Positions 8,762 to 17,391 of a stretch of 64,000 bases of DNA are shown here, piece by piece. The notes beneath the pieces were generated by a model. The model had not been told where the DNA came from and ran no database searches. It worked only from the letters and a program-made list of their open reading frames with translations. The stretch covers positions 124,001 to 188,000 of the forward strand of contig JADKKK010000034.1 of assembly GCA_016720545.1 (NCBI GenBank), read 5' to 3'. Made by a program: the position numbers and the translations under genes. How positions within the stretch are numbered: the stretch's first letter is position 1; the number at the start of each line of letters is the position of its first letter. The DNA comes from Myxococcales bacterium (GTDB lineage: Bacteria > Myxococcota_A > Polyangia > Polyangiales > Polyangiaceae).

Positions 8762-10141
8762 TCACGGGCACCTGTGGCGCCGCAGCCACGCACGCCCCGG
8801 GCCGCCGTCTGCGCCTACCTCCACCGACACGCTGTAGAGCGCGCCCGCCGCCGACGCCACGAAGCGGCCGCCCCGCGCGAGCGGCTCACGCGTGAGCGCG
8901 CGTCCACCTCCGGTCGAGCTGAACAGCATGCTGCGCTCCGCGAGGTCGACGAAGCCGACGAGGCCGGGGCCGAGGACCGAGGGGGCCGCGCCCACGCCGC
9001 CCGGGAGGAGCTCCTCGGCGGCCAGGCTCTTTCCTCCGCGCACGGGGACGCGGAGCAGGCGGGCGCCCTCGCGCTCGCCCCGAAGGACGGCGTCGTACAC
9101 GTACACGTCGACGCCGCCGGCCGCCGCGGGCGCGAGCTCGAACGACGTCGTGTGCGAGCGCGCGCGGGGGGTCGCGGAGAGGATGGGGCCCGAGAGCTTC
9201 CCCGCCCCGTCGAGCGGCGCGAGCTGGACCCACTGGCGCGCACGCTCTTCCCCGGCCGTCTCGAGGTACTCGCCCTGGCGGTCCGGCTCGGGGGCGCCCT
9301 TCTCGCCACCGTCCTGGCTCGCGAGGACGTCGCGGGAGAGCCACGCGAGCGTGAGCTGTCCGTCGACGGCGCGGAGCAGCGCGGGGGAGTCGGCGTCGGT
9401 CTCGTACGGAGTGACGACGGCGCCGCTCGCGACGCGCCCGTCGGCGAACGACGCGACCTTCACGACGCCGCGCACCACGCGCTCGGAGTCCTCGTCCCAC
9501 GCGACGAGGCCCGAGGCCTTGCCCGTCATGACGAGATCGAACGCGAGGGAGTCGTCGGCCTGCTGCGAGAGCCGAAAGAGCGGCGTCGCGCGCTCTTGGC
9601 CGAGCTCGGCCACAGCGAGCGTGCGGGTCGCCACCACGCGCGCCGCGCCGGGGCGGTTTCCCAGGGACTTGGGCGTCGACCCTCTCACGTAGCTCGCCAC
9701 GAGGACCGCGCCCTCGTGGGCGAAGAGGCGCGGCGCGAGCTCGCCGCCCGCGAGGTCGCCGAGGTCGAGCGTTCGCACCTTCGCCAGGGCCGGATCCGCG
9801 AGGAACACTACGCCGACGCGGGTGCCGTCGCGCTCGATGGTGGCGGAGAGCGCGAGGCCTGCCGGCGTCAGGTGCGCGTCTCCCACCTCGAGGGACGCGC
9901 CGCCCTCGAGCTCGAGCTCGGCCGTGGTCGCCTCGCACCGCGAGGGCAGATCGGCGCCGCCGTCGCCTCGCCCGCCCTCGGTCGCCGACGCGCCCGGCGC
10001 GTCTTGGGCCGCGTCATCCGGCGTGGCGGCGAGCTCGCGTCGACCACGGCAGTCGCCGCAGGCCGCCGAGCCGAGCGCCAGCGCGAGCGCCCAAGCGGCG
10101 GTCCGCCGACCTACCCCCGCCGTCGCCGGGCGCGCCATCAT
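8762..10141 (-). CDS. Hypothetical lipoprotein, WD/propeller-like repeats possible
   Basis: 459 residues. An Arg-containing N-terminus and a hydrophobic stretch end in a lipobox-like SAAC, so the protein is probably lipidated. The remainder is acidic and beta-rich with many Gly/Ala/Val strands and recurrent hydrophobic-Val-Ala segments, compatible with a beta-propeller, but I cannot match a family. Two ATGs (10141 and 10138) are possible; the second overlaps the stop of the upstream methyltransferase gene, so the two genes are translationally coupled. Nothing in the sequence links it to methionine metabolism, so the pairing may be only operon structure. Confidence 0.82.
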   Translation of the reverse strand: MMARPATAGVGRRTAAWALALALGSAACGDCRGRRELAATPDDAAQDAPGASATEGGRGDGGADLPSRCEATTAELELEGGASLEVGDAHLTPAGLALSATIERDGTRVGVVFLADPALAKVRTLDLGDLAGGELAPRLFAHEGAVLVASYVRGSTPKSLGNRPGAARVVATRTLAVAELGQERATPLFRLSQQADDSLAFDLVMTGKASGLVAWDEDSERVVRGVVKVASFADGRVASGAVVTPYETDADSPALLRAVDGQLTLAWLSRDVLASQDGGEKGAPEPDRQGEYLETAGEERARQWVQLAPLDGAGKLSGPILSATPRARSHTTSFELAPAAAGGVDVYVYDAVLRGEREGARLLRVPVRGGKSLAAEELLPGGVGAAPSVLGPGLVGFVDLAERSMLFSSTGGGRALTREPLARGGRFVASAAGALYSVSVEVGADGGPGRAWLRRHRCP

Positions 10142-12036
10142 GGCTCGAGGAAGCCGTCGACGACCTCGAGCGCGAGCTCGTAGCGGCCGAGCGGCGGCAT
10201 GATGTACGCCCCCGCCACGCGCGATCGCACCGAGGCGAGCATCTCGCGGGCGATGGCGACCCCCTCGGCGCGCGCCTCGGCGCCCGTGCCCGCGCGCTGC
10301 ATGCGGGCGCGGACAGCCTCGGGCACCGACATCCCCGGGACCTCGTTGTGGAGGAACTCGGCGTTCCGGTAGCTCGCGAGCGGCAGCAACCCGACGAGTA
10401 CGGGAAGCCCCAAATCCTTGATATCATTCAAAAATCTATCCAGAACCGCCGCGTCGTAGACCGGCTGGGTCATCACCAACTCGGCGCCGGCGGCCTTCTT
10501 CTCGGCGAGGCGCTTCAGCTCGCGGTCGTAGTTGAGCGCGGCCGGCTCCGCCCCGGTCGCGAGGAGGAAGCTCGTGACGCCTCCCAGCGGCTTTCCGCCG
10601 GGGTCGACCCCGTGGTTCAGGTTCCGGGCGAGCTTGAGGATGCCGATGGAGTCCAGATCGTAGACCGCGGAGGCGTCGGGAAAGTCGCCCATCTTCGGCG
10701 GATCGCCCGTGATGATCACGAGGTTGCGCGCCCCGAGATCGTGCGCCCCCAGGAGATGCGCGAGCGTGCCGAGCAGGTTGCGGTCGCGCCCGCAGACATG
10801 GAGGATCGTCTCGAGGCCCGCGTCGCGCTGCACGCGCACGGCCATCGCGAGGTTCACCATCCGGGCCTGCGCGCGCGCGCCGTCGGCGATGTTGATGACG
10901 TCGATGCCGCCCGCCTTGAGCATCTTCGCGGCCTCGATGGCCTTCTTGGGGTCGAGCCCGACGGGCGGGTTGACCTCCACGGAGACGACGAAGCGCCCCT
11001 CGGCGATCTTTCGCGCGAGCAGGCTCTTCTCCTCGAACGGGACCGGAGGCTGCCCGGGCGCGACCGACGGCGCGTCGCTCGAGATCTCGGCGACCCTCGC
11101 CTCGCCCCGCGGCGCGTCGGCGTGAGCCGAGCCTGCCATGCGCGCCGCCGCCGCGATGCGCTTGACGTGCTCGGGGGTCGTGCCGCAGCAGCCACCCACG
11201 AGCTTGACGCCGAGCTTGAACATGCGCCGCGCGTACACGCCGAAGTATTCGGGCGTCGACACGTAGACCAGGCGCTCGTCGACGCGGCGCGGGAGGCCCG
11301 CGTTCGGGACCGCGTACACGGGGAGGCCCGCGGCGAGCATCGCCTCGGCGGCGTCGAGGACCATCATTGGGCCATCGGAGCAGTTGATGCCCACGACGTC
11401 GGCGCCCCAGTCCTTCAGCATGCGGCCGAGCTCGGCGGCCGTGGTGCCGTCGGACATGCGGCCCGTCTCGTCGACCGAGGCGCTCGCGATGATCGGGATC
11501 TTGCCCTTCGCCGCGGCGCGCGCCGCCTCGAGCGCGATGCGGATCTCGGTGGTCTGGCGCATGGTCTCGACGGCGAGGAGATCCGCGCCGGCGGCGACCA
11601 GCGCGTGCGCCTGCTCCGAGAGCGCGTCGCGCACCCTCGCCACGTCGTCGGCGCCGGGGTCCCCGAGGAACCAGCCGCTCGGCCCCACGTTGCCCGCCAC
11701 GAAGGCGCGGCCGCCCGCGACCTCCTTCGCGAGGTGAACCGCGCGCTCGTTGATCTCCGCTACCCGCCCGCCGAGGCCGTGCTTCTCGAGGCGGAGGGCG
11801 TTCGCGCCGAAGGTGTTCGTGACGAGCACCTGGGCGCCGGCGCGCAGGTAGTCCTCGTGCACCTTCTTGACGAGCTCGGGGCGCGAGACGTTCAGCTCCT
11901 CGAAGCACGCGCTGTAGAGGACGCCACGCTCGTAGAGCTGCGTGCCCATGCCCCCGTCGACGACGAGCACGCCCTCGGCGAGCGCCTCCGAGAACGTGCG
12001 ACCGATCGGGGCGACGCTTTCTGCTTTGGCGCTCAT
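10138..12036 (-). CDS. Bifunctional homocysteine S-methyltransferase / methylenetetrahydrofolate reductase
   Basis: 632 residues. The N-terminal half is a homocysteine S-methyltransferase domain: VVDGGMGTQL near residue 24, NTFGAN, and the zinc ligands in NCSDGP and GGCCGTTP. The C-terminal half (from about residue 320) is a MetF-type FAD barrel with VSVEVNPP, ITGDPPKMGD and MTQPVYD. The same fusion is known as YitJ in Bacillus and gives both methyl transfer and supply of methyl-THF. ATG 12036 is chosen because the family start VLVVDGGMGT lies about 22 residues in; the longer upstream frame is Arg/Ser-rich shadow. I see no SAM or cobalamin riboswitch in the short leader. Confidence 0.93.
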   Translation of the reverse strand: MSAKAESVAPIGRTFSEALAEGVLVVDGGMGTQLYERGVLYSACFEELNVSRPELVKKVHEDYLRAGAQVLVTNTFGANALRLEKHGLGGRVAEINERAVHLAKEVAGGRAFVAGNVGPSGWFLGDPGADDVARVRDALSEQAHALVAAGADLLAVETMRQTTEIRIALEAARAAAKGKIPIIASASVDETGRMSDGTTAAELGRMLKDWGADVVGINCSDGPMMVLDAAEAMLAAGLPVYAVPNAGLPRRVDERLVYVSTPEYFGVYARRMFKLGVKLVGGCCGTTPEHVKRIAAAARMAGSAHADAPRGEARVAEISSDAPSVAPGQPPVPFEEKSLLARKIAEGRFVVSVEVNPPVGLDPKKAIEAAKMLKAGGIDVINIADGARAQARMVNLAMAVRVQRDAGLETILHVCGRDRNLLGTLAHLLGAHDLGARNLVIITGDPPKMGDFPDASAVYDLDSIGILKLARNLNHGVDPGGKPLGGVTSFLLATGAEPAALNYDRELKRLAEKKAAGAELVMTQPVYDAAVLDRFLNDIKDLGLPVLVGLLPLASYRNAEFLHNEVPGMSVPEAVRARMQRAGTGAEARAEGVAIAREMLASVRSRVAGAYIMPPLGRYELALEVVDGFLEP

Positions 12037-12109
12037 CGTCGCGGTCACTAGGCGCGAACGGCCAGCCGTGCAAGGAGCCGCGTCGGGCGGGGGCGATTTC
12101 GCGCGCCGA

Positions 12110-12841
12110 CTACGCGCTGCACGGGTCGGACGACGTGGAGATGCGGTGGCCCTCCCCCGCCGGCACCAGCACCACGTGGCCGGACTCGAGGGTGGGCGTG
12201 TACACGGTGACGACCCCGCCGCGCGTGATGAGCACCTCGGTCTTCGCGGCGTCGCGGACCGTCCAGGTCGCGTTCGTGGAGACGAAGGCGCCGGTCTCGA
12301 AGTCGAAGCTCCGGAAGGTCGCCTTGCCGCCCGCCGCGAAGGTGACCTCGAACAGGTTGGCGACGCCCGGCTTCGGCCCGAACATCGTCTTGCCGGGCAG
12401 TGACTTGTCGAGGTTGGTGAACCCCTTCGTGTCGAGCGCGCCCGAGACCACGTCACCGAGGACGCTGTCGGCGAGCACCTCGCGGGCGGGGGCGGCGTAG
12501 GGGCTGGTCTTGTAGACGTCGCGGAACGCCGCGCAGCCGGCGACGGCCTGCTGGAGAAGCTCCCCGACGGCCTCGTCGGTCGCCTCGACCGTCTGGCCGT
12601 CCTTCGGGTTCTTGACCGCGTCGCAGACCTTCTTCGCTCGGACCGACTTCGCGGCGATCACGGCGAGCTCGTACTTGCGGAGCGCGGGTGTGTAGCTGGC
12701 GCCGCAGCTCGTGCGCTGGCCCGAGGTGACGTCGGCCTCCGACTCGTCGATCGTCGGTTCGGCGCCCGGCTCGACGGCGGCGGAGCAGGCGGTGGAGGCG
12801 ACGGCGACGGCGGAGAGGGCGGCGAAGACGAGAAAGCGCAT
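12110..12841 (-). CDS. Hypothetical lipoprotein
   Basis: 243 residues. The signal peptide ends in a lipobox (VASTAC) at residues 14-19. After an acidic linker come a helical region (about 45-110) and a beta-rich C-terminal half with motifs such as NATWTVRD and VVTVYTP, like a small lipocalin- or copper-resistance-like barrel, but no family is recognised. ATG with AGGAGCC about 5 nt upstream. It is transcribed alone, 73 nt upstream of the methyltransferase gene on the same strand, so read-through is possible. Confidence 0.85.
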   Translation of the reverse strand: MRFLVFAALSAVAVASTACSAAVEPGAEPTIDESEADVTSGQRTSCGASYTPALRKYELAVIAAKSVRAKKVCDAVKNPKDGQTVEATDEAVGELLQQAVAGCAAFRDVYKTSPYAAPAREVLADSVLGDVVSGALDTKGFTNLDKSLPGKTMFGPKPGVANLFEVTFAAGGKATFRSFDFETGAFVSTNATWTVRDAAKTEVLITRGGVVTVYTPTLESGHVVLVPAGEGHRISTSSDPCSA

Positions 12842-13022
12842 CGAAGGCTCCTGGTGGGTGGGTATGTCGGCTCATGAAAGATATGTGCCACTATGTCTTA
12901 CCTGCTGCGCGTGCGATAGATCCGCTCTTTCCGCGGCTCAAGGGTGGTCCGCGTGAGCCTTACGGGATCCAGTGCCGCGATCCACCCCGCGACGCGCGGC
13001 CCGAGCGCGCCCGCCGCGACGC

Positions 13023-13051
13023 GAGACATCCTCGGACCGCCCGAATAAGCT
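13023..13051 (+). promoter_or_regulatory. Candidate leaderless promoter of the AGPS-like gene
   Basis: GAGACA (13023-13028), 17-nt spacer, TAAGCT (13046-13051), then 7 nt to ATG 13059. No Shine-Dalgarno sequence lies before the ATG. The geometry would place the transcription start at or next to the ATG. The hexamers are weak matches, so this rests mainly on the same geometry recurring elsewhere in the window. Confidence 0.4.
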
Positions 13052-13058
13052 CGTCCCG

Positions 13059-14663
13059 ATGACGTCGCTCCTCTCCCGCTTCGCCCGCGAGGTGCCCGGC
13101 GTGCGGGCCTCCGACTCGGTGGTCGACCAGGTCGCCTACGGCCGCGATCTGTGGCCGAGACACCACCTCGCCGTCCGCTCGGGCGTCGTCGGCACGCACC
13201 GCCCCGGCGCCATCGTGTGGCCCGAGTCGACCGCAGACGTGGAACGCATCGTCGCTTTTTGCAATCAGACGGGCACGCCCCTCGTGCCGTTCGGCGCGGG
13301 CAGCGGGGTGTGCGGCGGGGTCCTCCCCACGAGCGACGCCCTCGTGCTCGACATGAAGCGGATGACCCGCTGGATCGAGCTCGACGGCGCCGCCCCGACC
13401 CTGACGGTCGAGGCCGGCCAGATGGGCCTGCCGCTCGAGGACGAGCTCGGCCGCCGCGGCTACACCCTTGGTCACTTCCCCTCGTCGATCGTGTGCAGCA
13501 CCGTCGGCGGCTGGGTGGCCGGGCGGAGCGCCGGCCAGAGCTCCGGAAAGTACGGCAAGATCGAGGACATGGTGGTGTCGGTCGAGTGCGTGACCGGCCG
13601 CGGCGAGCGCCTCGTGCTCCCGCGCCGCGGCCAGGGGCCGAGCCTCTTGCCGCTCGTCATCGGCAGCGAGGGTACGCTCGCCGTCATCACGAACGCGACC
13701 CTGCGACTGCATCCACGCCCCACCGCCCGCGCCTTCGCGGGCTTCGCGTTCGACTCGACCGAGGCCGGCTGGGAGGGGATCCGCGCCCTGTTCCAGAGAG
13801 GCCTGCGCCCCGCGGTCGCGCGGCTCTACGACCCGTTCGACGCGATGCTCGCGCGGCAAGGCGCGGTCAAGGCCGAGAAGAGCGCCGGGCGCACGCGCCC
13901 CGGGGCCGCGGCGCCGGGGATGGGCGGCGTCGTGCTGCGCAGCATCCTGCGGGCCCCGGGTGCGCTGAACGCGCTCGTCGAGGGCCTCGGTAGCCGCGTC
14001 TTCGGCGGCGCGCTCCTCGTGTTGGTGTTCGAAGGCGAAGGCGAGGCCCCGGGCGAGGAGTGCCGCGAGGCCCGCGGCGTGCTCGAGGCCATGGGCGCCC
14101 GCTACGAGGGCGAAGGCCCCGCGCGCAAGTGGCTCGCCCACCGCTACTCCGTGAGCTACCGCCAGGCGCCCGTGTTCCGCGACGGGGCCTTCTCCGACAC
14201 CATGGAGGTCGCGGCGTCCTGGTCGAAGCTCGGAGCGCTCTACGACGGCGTGCGGCGCGCGCTGGGCGAGAGCGTCTTCGTGATGGCGCACTTCAGCCAT
14301 GCCTATCCCGACGGGTGCTGCATCTACTTCTCGTTCGCCGGCAGCGCCCCGCCCGGCACGCCCCGAGGTGAGTGGGACGCCGCGTCCGAGGCCGTGTACG
14401 ACCGCACGTGGCGCGCGGCGCTCGCCGCCGCGGTCGACGCGGGCGCCACCCTCGCGCACCACCACGGCGTGGGACGATCGAAGGCGCCGAAGCTCGCGCT
14501 CGAGCTGGGGAGCACGGGCATCGTCACCGCGCGGGCGGTCAAGCGCGCCTTCGATCCCGGGGGAATCCTGAACCCGGGCGCGCTGCTGCCGCCCGTGTCA
14601 CCCGAGCCGTACGAGCCGCGCGCGGGCTCCGCGGCCGCCTTCGACCAGCGAGGTGCGCGATGA
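13059..14663 (+). CDS. FAD-linked oxidase, alkyldihydroxyacetonephosphate synthase-like
   Basis: 534 residues. A PCMH-type FAD domain occupies about residues 45-220, with PFGAGSGVCGG and the stretch SAGQSSGKYGKIEDMV. The C-terminal half carries SVSYRQAP, DTMEVAASW, an AYPDGCCIYFSF strand and LAHHHGVGRSK; the HHHGVG motif is the hallmark of alkylglycerone-phosphate synthase (AGPS), which swaps the acyl group of acyl-DHAP for a fatty alcohol in ether-lipid synthesis. Myxobacteria make such lipids. A D-lactate or glycolate-type dehydrogenase is the alternative. ATG 13059 starts just before the conserved region. The stop overlaps the next gene (ATGA). Confidence 0.85.
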   Translation: MTSLLSRFAREVPGVRASDSVVDQVAYGRDLWPRHHLAVRSGVVGTHRPGAIVWPESTADVERIVAFCNQTGTPLVPFGAGSGVCGGVLPTSDALVLDMKRMTRWIELDGAAPTLTVEAGQMGLPLEDELGRRGYTLGHFPSSIVCSTVGGWVAGRSAGQSSGKYGKIEDMVVSVECVTGRGERLVLPRRGQGPSLLPLVIGSEGTLAVITNATLRLHPRPTARAFAGFAFDSTEAGWEGIRALFQRGLRPAVARLYDPFDAMLARQGAVKAEKSAGRTRPGAAAPGMGGVVLRSILRAPGALNALVEGLGSRVFGGALLVLVFEGEGEAPGEECREARGVLEAMGARYEGEGPARKWLAHRYSVSYRQAPVFRDGAFSDTMEVAASWSKLGALYDGVRRALGESVFVMAHFSHAYPDGCCIYFSFAGSAPPGTPRGEWDAASEAVYDRTWRAALAAAVDAGATLAHHHGVGRSKAPKLALELGSTGIVTARAVKRAFDPGGILNPGALLPPVSPEPYEPRAGSAAAFDQRGAR

Positions 14664-15124
14664 TCTCGCTCGACGAAGAGAGCCTCCTCGTCGAGGTCTC
14701 CGCCGACGTGGGCGTCGCCGAGCTCGAGCGCTCACTTTCACATGCAAACTACACACTTTACCTCACGGGCGTGCCGCCCGAAGGCACGGTCGGCGCGTGG
14801 CTCGCCGCCGGCGCGCGCGGCGCGCGGTCCCCCTGGGACGACCCGGCGGACCACCTGGTGGCGGGCTTCCAGGCCAAGCACAAGGGCACCGGGGAGGACC
14901 TCGACGTGCGCGCGGCGCCGCGAAAGAGCGTGGGGCCCGATCTGCTCGCGCTCGTCGTTGGCATGCGCGAGCGCTACTTCGTGCTGACGAGCGTGTCGCT
15001 GCGCATCTTCCCGCGCGACGCGCGGCCCGTGGTCGCGCCGTTCGTGCCTCCGGCCGACGGCCCCGTGTCGGCCGAAGAGAGCGCGCTCATGGCGCGCATC
15101 GCGACCGAGCTCGGCCTCCCCTGA
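14660..15124 (+). CDS. Short GlcE-like FAD-binding domain protein
   Basis: 154 residues. The order of elements LLVEVSADVGVAELE, TVGAWLAAGARGARSPW, DHLVAGFQAK and VGMRERYFVLTSVSLRIFPR follows the second half of a PCMH FAD-binding domain, closest in pattern to glycolate oxidase subunit GlcE, whereas the N-terminal P-loop half and the cap domain are missing. It starts in an ATGA overlap with the AGPS-like gene, so the two are probably co-translated. It may be a small partner subunit or a degenerating half of an enzyme. The family call comes from motif order only. Confidence 0.7.
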   Translation: MISLDEESLLVEVSADVGVAELERSLSHANYTLYLTGVPPEGTVGAWLAAGARGARSPWDDPADHLVAGFQAKHKGTGEDLDVRAAPRKSVGPDLLALVVGMRERYFVLTSVSLRIFPRDARPVVAPFVPPADGPVSAEESALMARIATELGLP

Positions 15125-15183
15125 CCGGCGCGAGGTGGAGGTGACGCGCCGCGACCGACCGGCGCCGAGGGTGGCCGCGCGGC

Positions 15184-16134
15184 TCAGTCGTGACCGAGCG
15201 TGCCGCGGCGGTAGTCGTAGAACGCGCGCTCGATCTCCTCTCTCGTGTTCATCACAAAGGGGCCGTGCTGGACGATGGGCTCGCCGAAGGGCTTCCCCGC
15301 GGCGAAGAGGAGCTGCGCGCCCTCGGCCCCCGCGACGAACGCGACGCGCTCGCCCGCCTCGAGCACCGCGAGCTCGGCCCGCCGCACCGCCCGCTCCCCG
15401 ATCGTGAGCGCCCCCTCGTTGACGAACACGAAGGCCGTGTGGCCGACGGGGACCGGGAACTCGAGCTTCTGTCCGGCGCCAAGGGAGAGGTGCGCGAGGA
15501 GCGGCTCCGCGGGGCGCGGGCGCACGGGGCCCTTCACCCCGAAGAGGTCGCCTGACACGACGCGCGCTTCGCCTCGCCCGTCGAGCTTCGCCACGGCGAG
15601 CCTCTCGGGCTGCAGGTCTTGATAGAACGGCTCGGTCATCTTCTCCGAAGCCGGGAGGTTCACCCACAGCTGGAAACCGCTCATGAGCCCGCGCTCCTGC
15701 TCGGGCATCTCCGAGTGGACGATGCCCCGCCCCGCCGTCATCCACTGGATCCCGCCGCCGCGGATGAGGCCTTCGTTGCCGCGGCTGTCCTTGTGCCGCA
15801 TGCGCCCATCGAGCATGACCGTGACGGTCTCGAACCCGCGGTGAGGGTGGTCGGGGAACCCCGCGATGTACGCGCCCGGATCGTCCGAGTGGAACCGATC
15901 GAGCATCAGGAACGGATCGAGGTTGCGCAGCCGTGGCTGCCCGATCACGCGCGTCAGGCGAACGCCGGCGCCATCGCTGGTCGCCATGCCGGGGAGCACC
16001 TCGCGGACGAGGCGCGCGGAGGTTTGAGGGGTCGTGAGCACGGCGGTCTCCTTTCGCGTCGCGCACGCCGGGACCGTGAGCCCGAGGGCCGCGGCCGCCG
16101 CTTGGGTCAGGAACGTCCTGCGTGTCGTCGACAT
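15184..16134 (-). CDS. Pirin family protein with Tat signal
   Basis: 316 residues. The N-terminus TTRRTFLTQ followed by an Ala/Leu-rich stretch is a twin-arginine signal; VPAC before the mature part could be a poor lipobox. The pirin core follows: FHSDDPGAYIAGFPDHPHRGFET contains the metal-ligand histidines (about residues 80-105), then HSEMPEQE, the third histidine and a glutamate (about 145). A C-terminal pirin cupin follows. Pirins are metal-dependent cupins with quercetinase activity or regulatory roles; a Tat-exported copy points to the periplasm. No SD sequence lies upstream; TACGGT ends 6 nt before the ATG. Confidence 0.9.
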   Translation of the reverse strand: MSTTRRTFLTQAAAAALGLTVPACATRKETAVLTTPQTSARLVREVLPGMATSDGAGVRLTRVIGQPRLRNLDPFLMLDRFHSDDPGAYIAGFPDHPHRGFETVTVMLDGRMRHKDSRGNEGLIRGGGIQWMTAGRGIVHSEMPEQERGLMSGFQLWVNLPASEKMTEPFYQDLQPERLAVAKLDGRGEARVVSGDLFGVKGPVRPRPAEPLLAHLSLGAGQKLEFPVPVGHTAFVFVNEGALTIGERAVRRAELAVLEAGERVAFVAGAEGAQLLFAAGKPFGEPIVQHGPFVMNTREEIERAFYDYRRGTLGHD

Positions 16135-16189
16135 GGGATCACCGTAGGAGGTCTCGAGCGGTCGCGCAGCCGCGCGGGCCGAGCAAAGG

Positions 16190-16210
16190 TTGTTCTCGCA
16201 GTGAGAACAA
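16190..16210. promoter_or_regulatory. Perfect 8-bp inverted repeat, operator candidate upstream of pirin gene
   Basis: TTGTTCTC-GCAGT-GAGAACAA, two perfect 8-bp arms with a 5-nt spacer, AT-richer than its surroundings. It lies between the prs stop and the pirin gene start, about 56-76 nt upstream of the pirin ATG. Size and position fit a dimeric regulator site, more likely an activator given the distance. There is no T-run after either arm, so it is a poor intrinsic terminator. Confidence 0.55.
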
Positions 16211-16234
16211 TCGGAACCTCGTCGCGCGAGCGGG

Positions 16235-17179
16235 CTACGCGAAGAGCGAGCTCACCGACTCGCCGGAGTGGATGCGCTTGATCGCCTCGCCGAGCAGCCG
16301 CGCGATGGTGACCTGCTTGATCTTGCCGCAGGTGCGGGCCGCCTCGGAGAGCGGGATCGAGTCGGTGACCACGACCTCCTTGAGCGGCGACGCCATGATG
16401 CGCTCGATGGCCGGCCCCGAGAGCACGCCGTGCGTCGCGCACGCGACCACGCTCGCGGCGCCGGCGTCCATGAGCGCCTTGGCGGCGCCCGCGAGCGTGC
16501 CGGCGGTGTCGATCATGTCGTCGACGACCACACAGTCCTTCCCGCGCACGTCGCCGATGATGTGCATCACCTCGCTCACGTTCGCCCGCTCGCGTCGCTT
16601 GTCGATGATGGCGAGCGAGGCGTTCAGGCGCTTCGAGAAGGCGCGGGCGCGCTCGACGCCGCCCGCGTCGGGAGAGACGACCGCGCACGACGAGTCGAAG
16701 TTCTTCTTCAGGTAGTCCTCGAGGAGCACCGGCATCGCGTAGAGGTGATCGAACGGAATGTTGAAGAAGCCCTGGATTTGCCCCGCGTGGAGGTCCACCG
16801 ACACCACCCGCGTGACGCCCGCGGCCTGCAGGAGGTCGGCGACGAGCTTGGAGGTGATGGGGGTGCGCGGGGCCACCTTTCGGTCCTGGCGCGCGTATCC
16901 GTAGTACGGCAGCACCGCCGTGATGTGCTTCGCCGACGCGCGCTTCAGCGTGTCCGCCATGATGAGCAGCTCCATGACGTTGTCATTCACGGGGCTCGAC
17001 GTGGGCTGGACGATGTAGGCGTCCACCGCGCGGACGTTCTCACCGATCTCGCAGAAGGTCTCCCCGTCCGAGAAGCGGACGACGCGCGCCTTGGCGACGG
17101 GGATCTCGAGGAAGGCGCCGATGGCCGAGGCGAGCGCCGGGTGCGCGTTACCGGTGAACAGACGGACCTGGGTGTGCAC
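16235..17179 (-). CDS. prs: Ribose-phosphate pyrophosphokinase
   Basis: 314 residues, the normal length of bacterial PRPP synthase, which makes phosphoribosyl pyrophosphate from ribose 5-phosphate and ATP. Visible are FSDGETFCEIGENVR, the ATP-site segment YYGYARQDRK, the catalytic loop region PDAGGVERARAF and the PRPP-binding VVVDDMIDTAGTL. GTG 17179 is preferred: GGGAG lies about 6-7 nt upstream and the protein then begins VHTQVRLFTGNAHP as in the family; an ATG at 17257 would add 26 non-conserved residues. The upstream 212 bp up to the ankyrin gene hold no other gene that I can support. Confidence 0.96.
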   Translation of the reverse strand: MHTQVRLFTGNAHPALASAIGAFLEIPVAKARVVRFSDGETFCEIGENVRAVDAYIVQPTSSPVNDNVMELLIMADTLKRASAKHITAVLPYYGYARQDRKVAPRTPITSKLVADLLQAAGVTRVVSVDLHAGQIQGFFNIPFDHLYAMPVLLEDYLKKNFDSSCAVVSPDAGGVERARAFSKRLNASLAIIDKRRERANVSEVMHIIGDVRGKDCVVVDDMIDTAGTLAGAAKALMDAGAASVVACATHGVLSGPAIERIMASPLKEVVVTDSIPLSEAARTCGKIKQVTIARLLGEAIKRIHSGESVSSLFA

Positions 17180-17391
17180 GTGGTCTCCCGCGGTTGGTTT
17201 GCCCCGGTAGCGGGCTCGATTGCGCGCGTGTGTACCCGCGCGAGGGGGCCGTGTCAACGCGCGGGCCGCGCGCCCCGCCCGCAGCGAAATGTGCGTTCGT
17301 GAGGTCGAGCACGATCGCCGATGGAGCGCCGCCGGCCTCGCCCAACGGAGCGCGCTCCCGAGTCACTTGCTCGAGCGTCATGACCGCCGCT

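Noticed and set aside
10348..12051. Long plus-strand frame opposite the methyltransferase gene
   Set aside because: It mirrors the real minus-strand gene and its Arg/His-rich composition is that of a shadow frame.
12037..12109. SAM or cobalamin riboswitch before the methyltransferase gene
   Set aside because: The gap of 73 nt is too short and has no aptamer core such as the B12 box or a SAM-I kink-turn.
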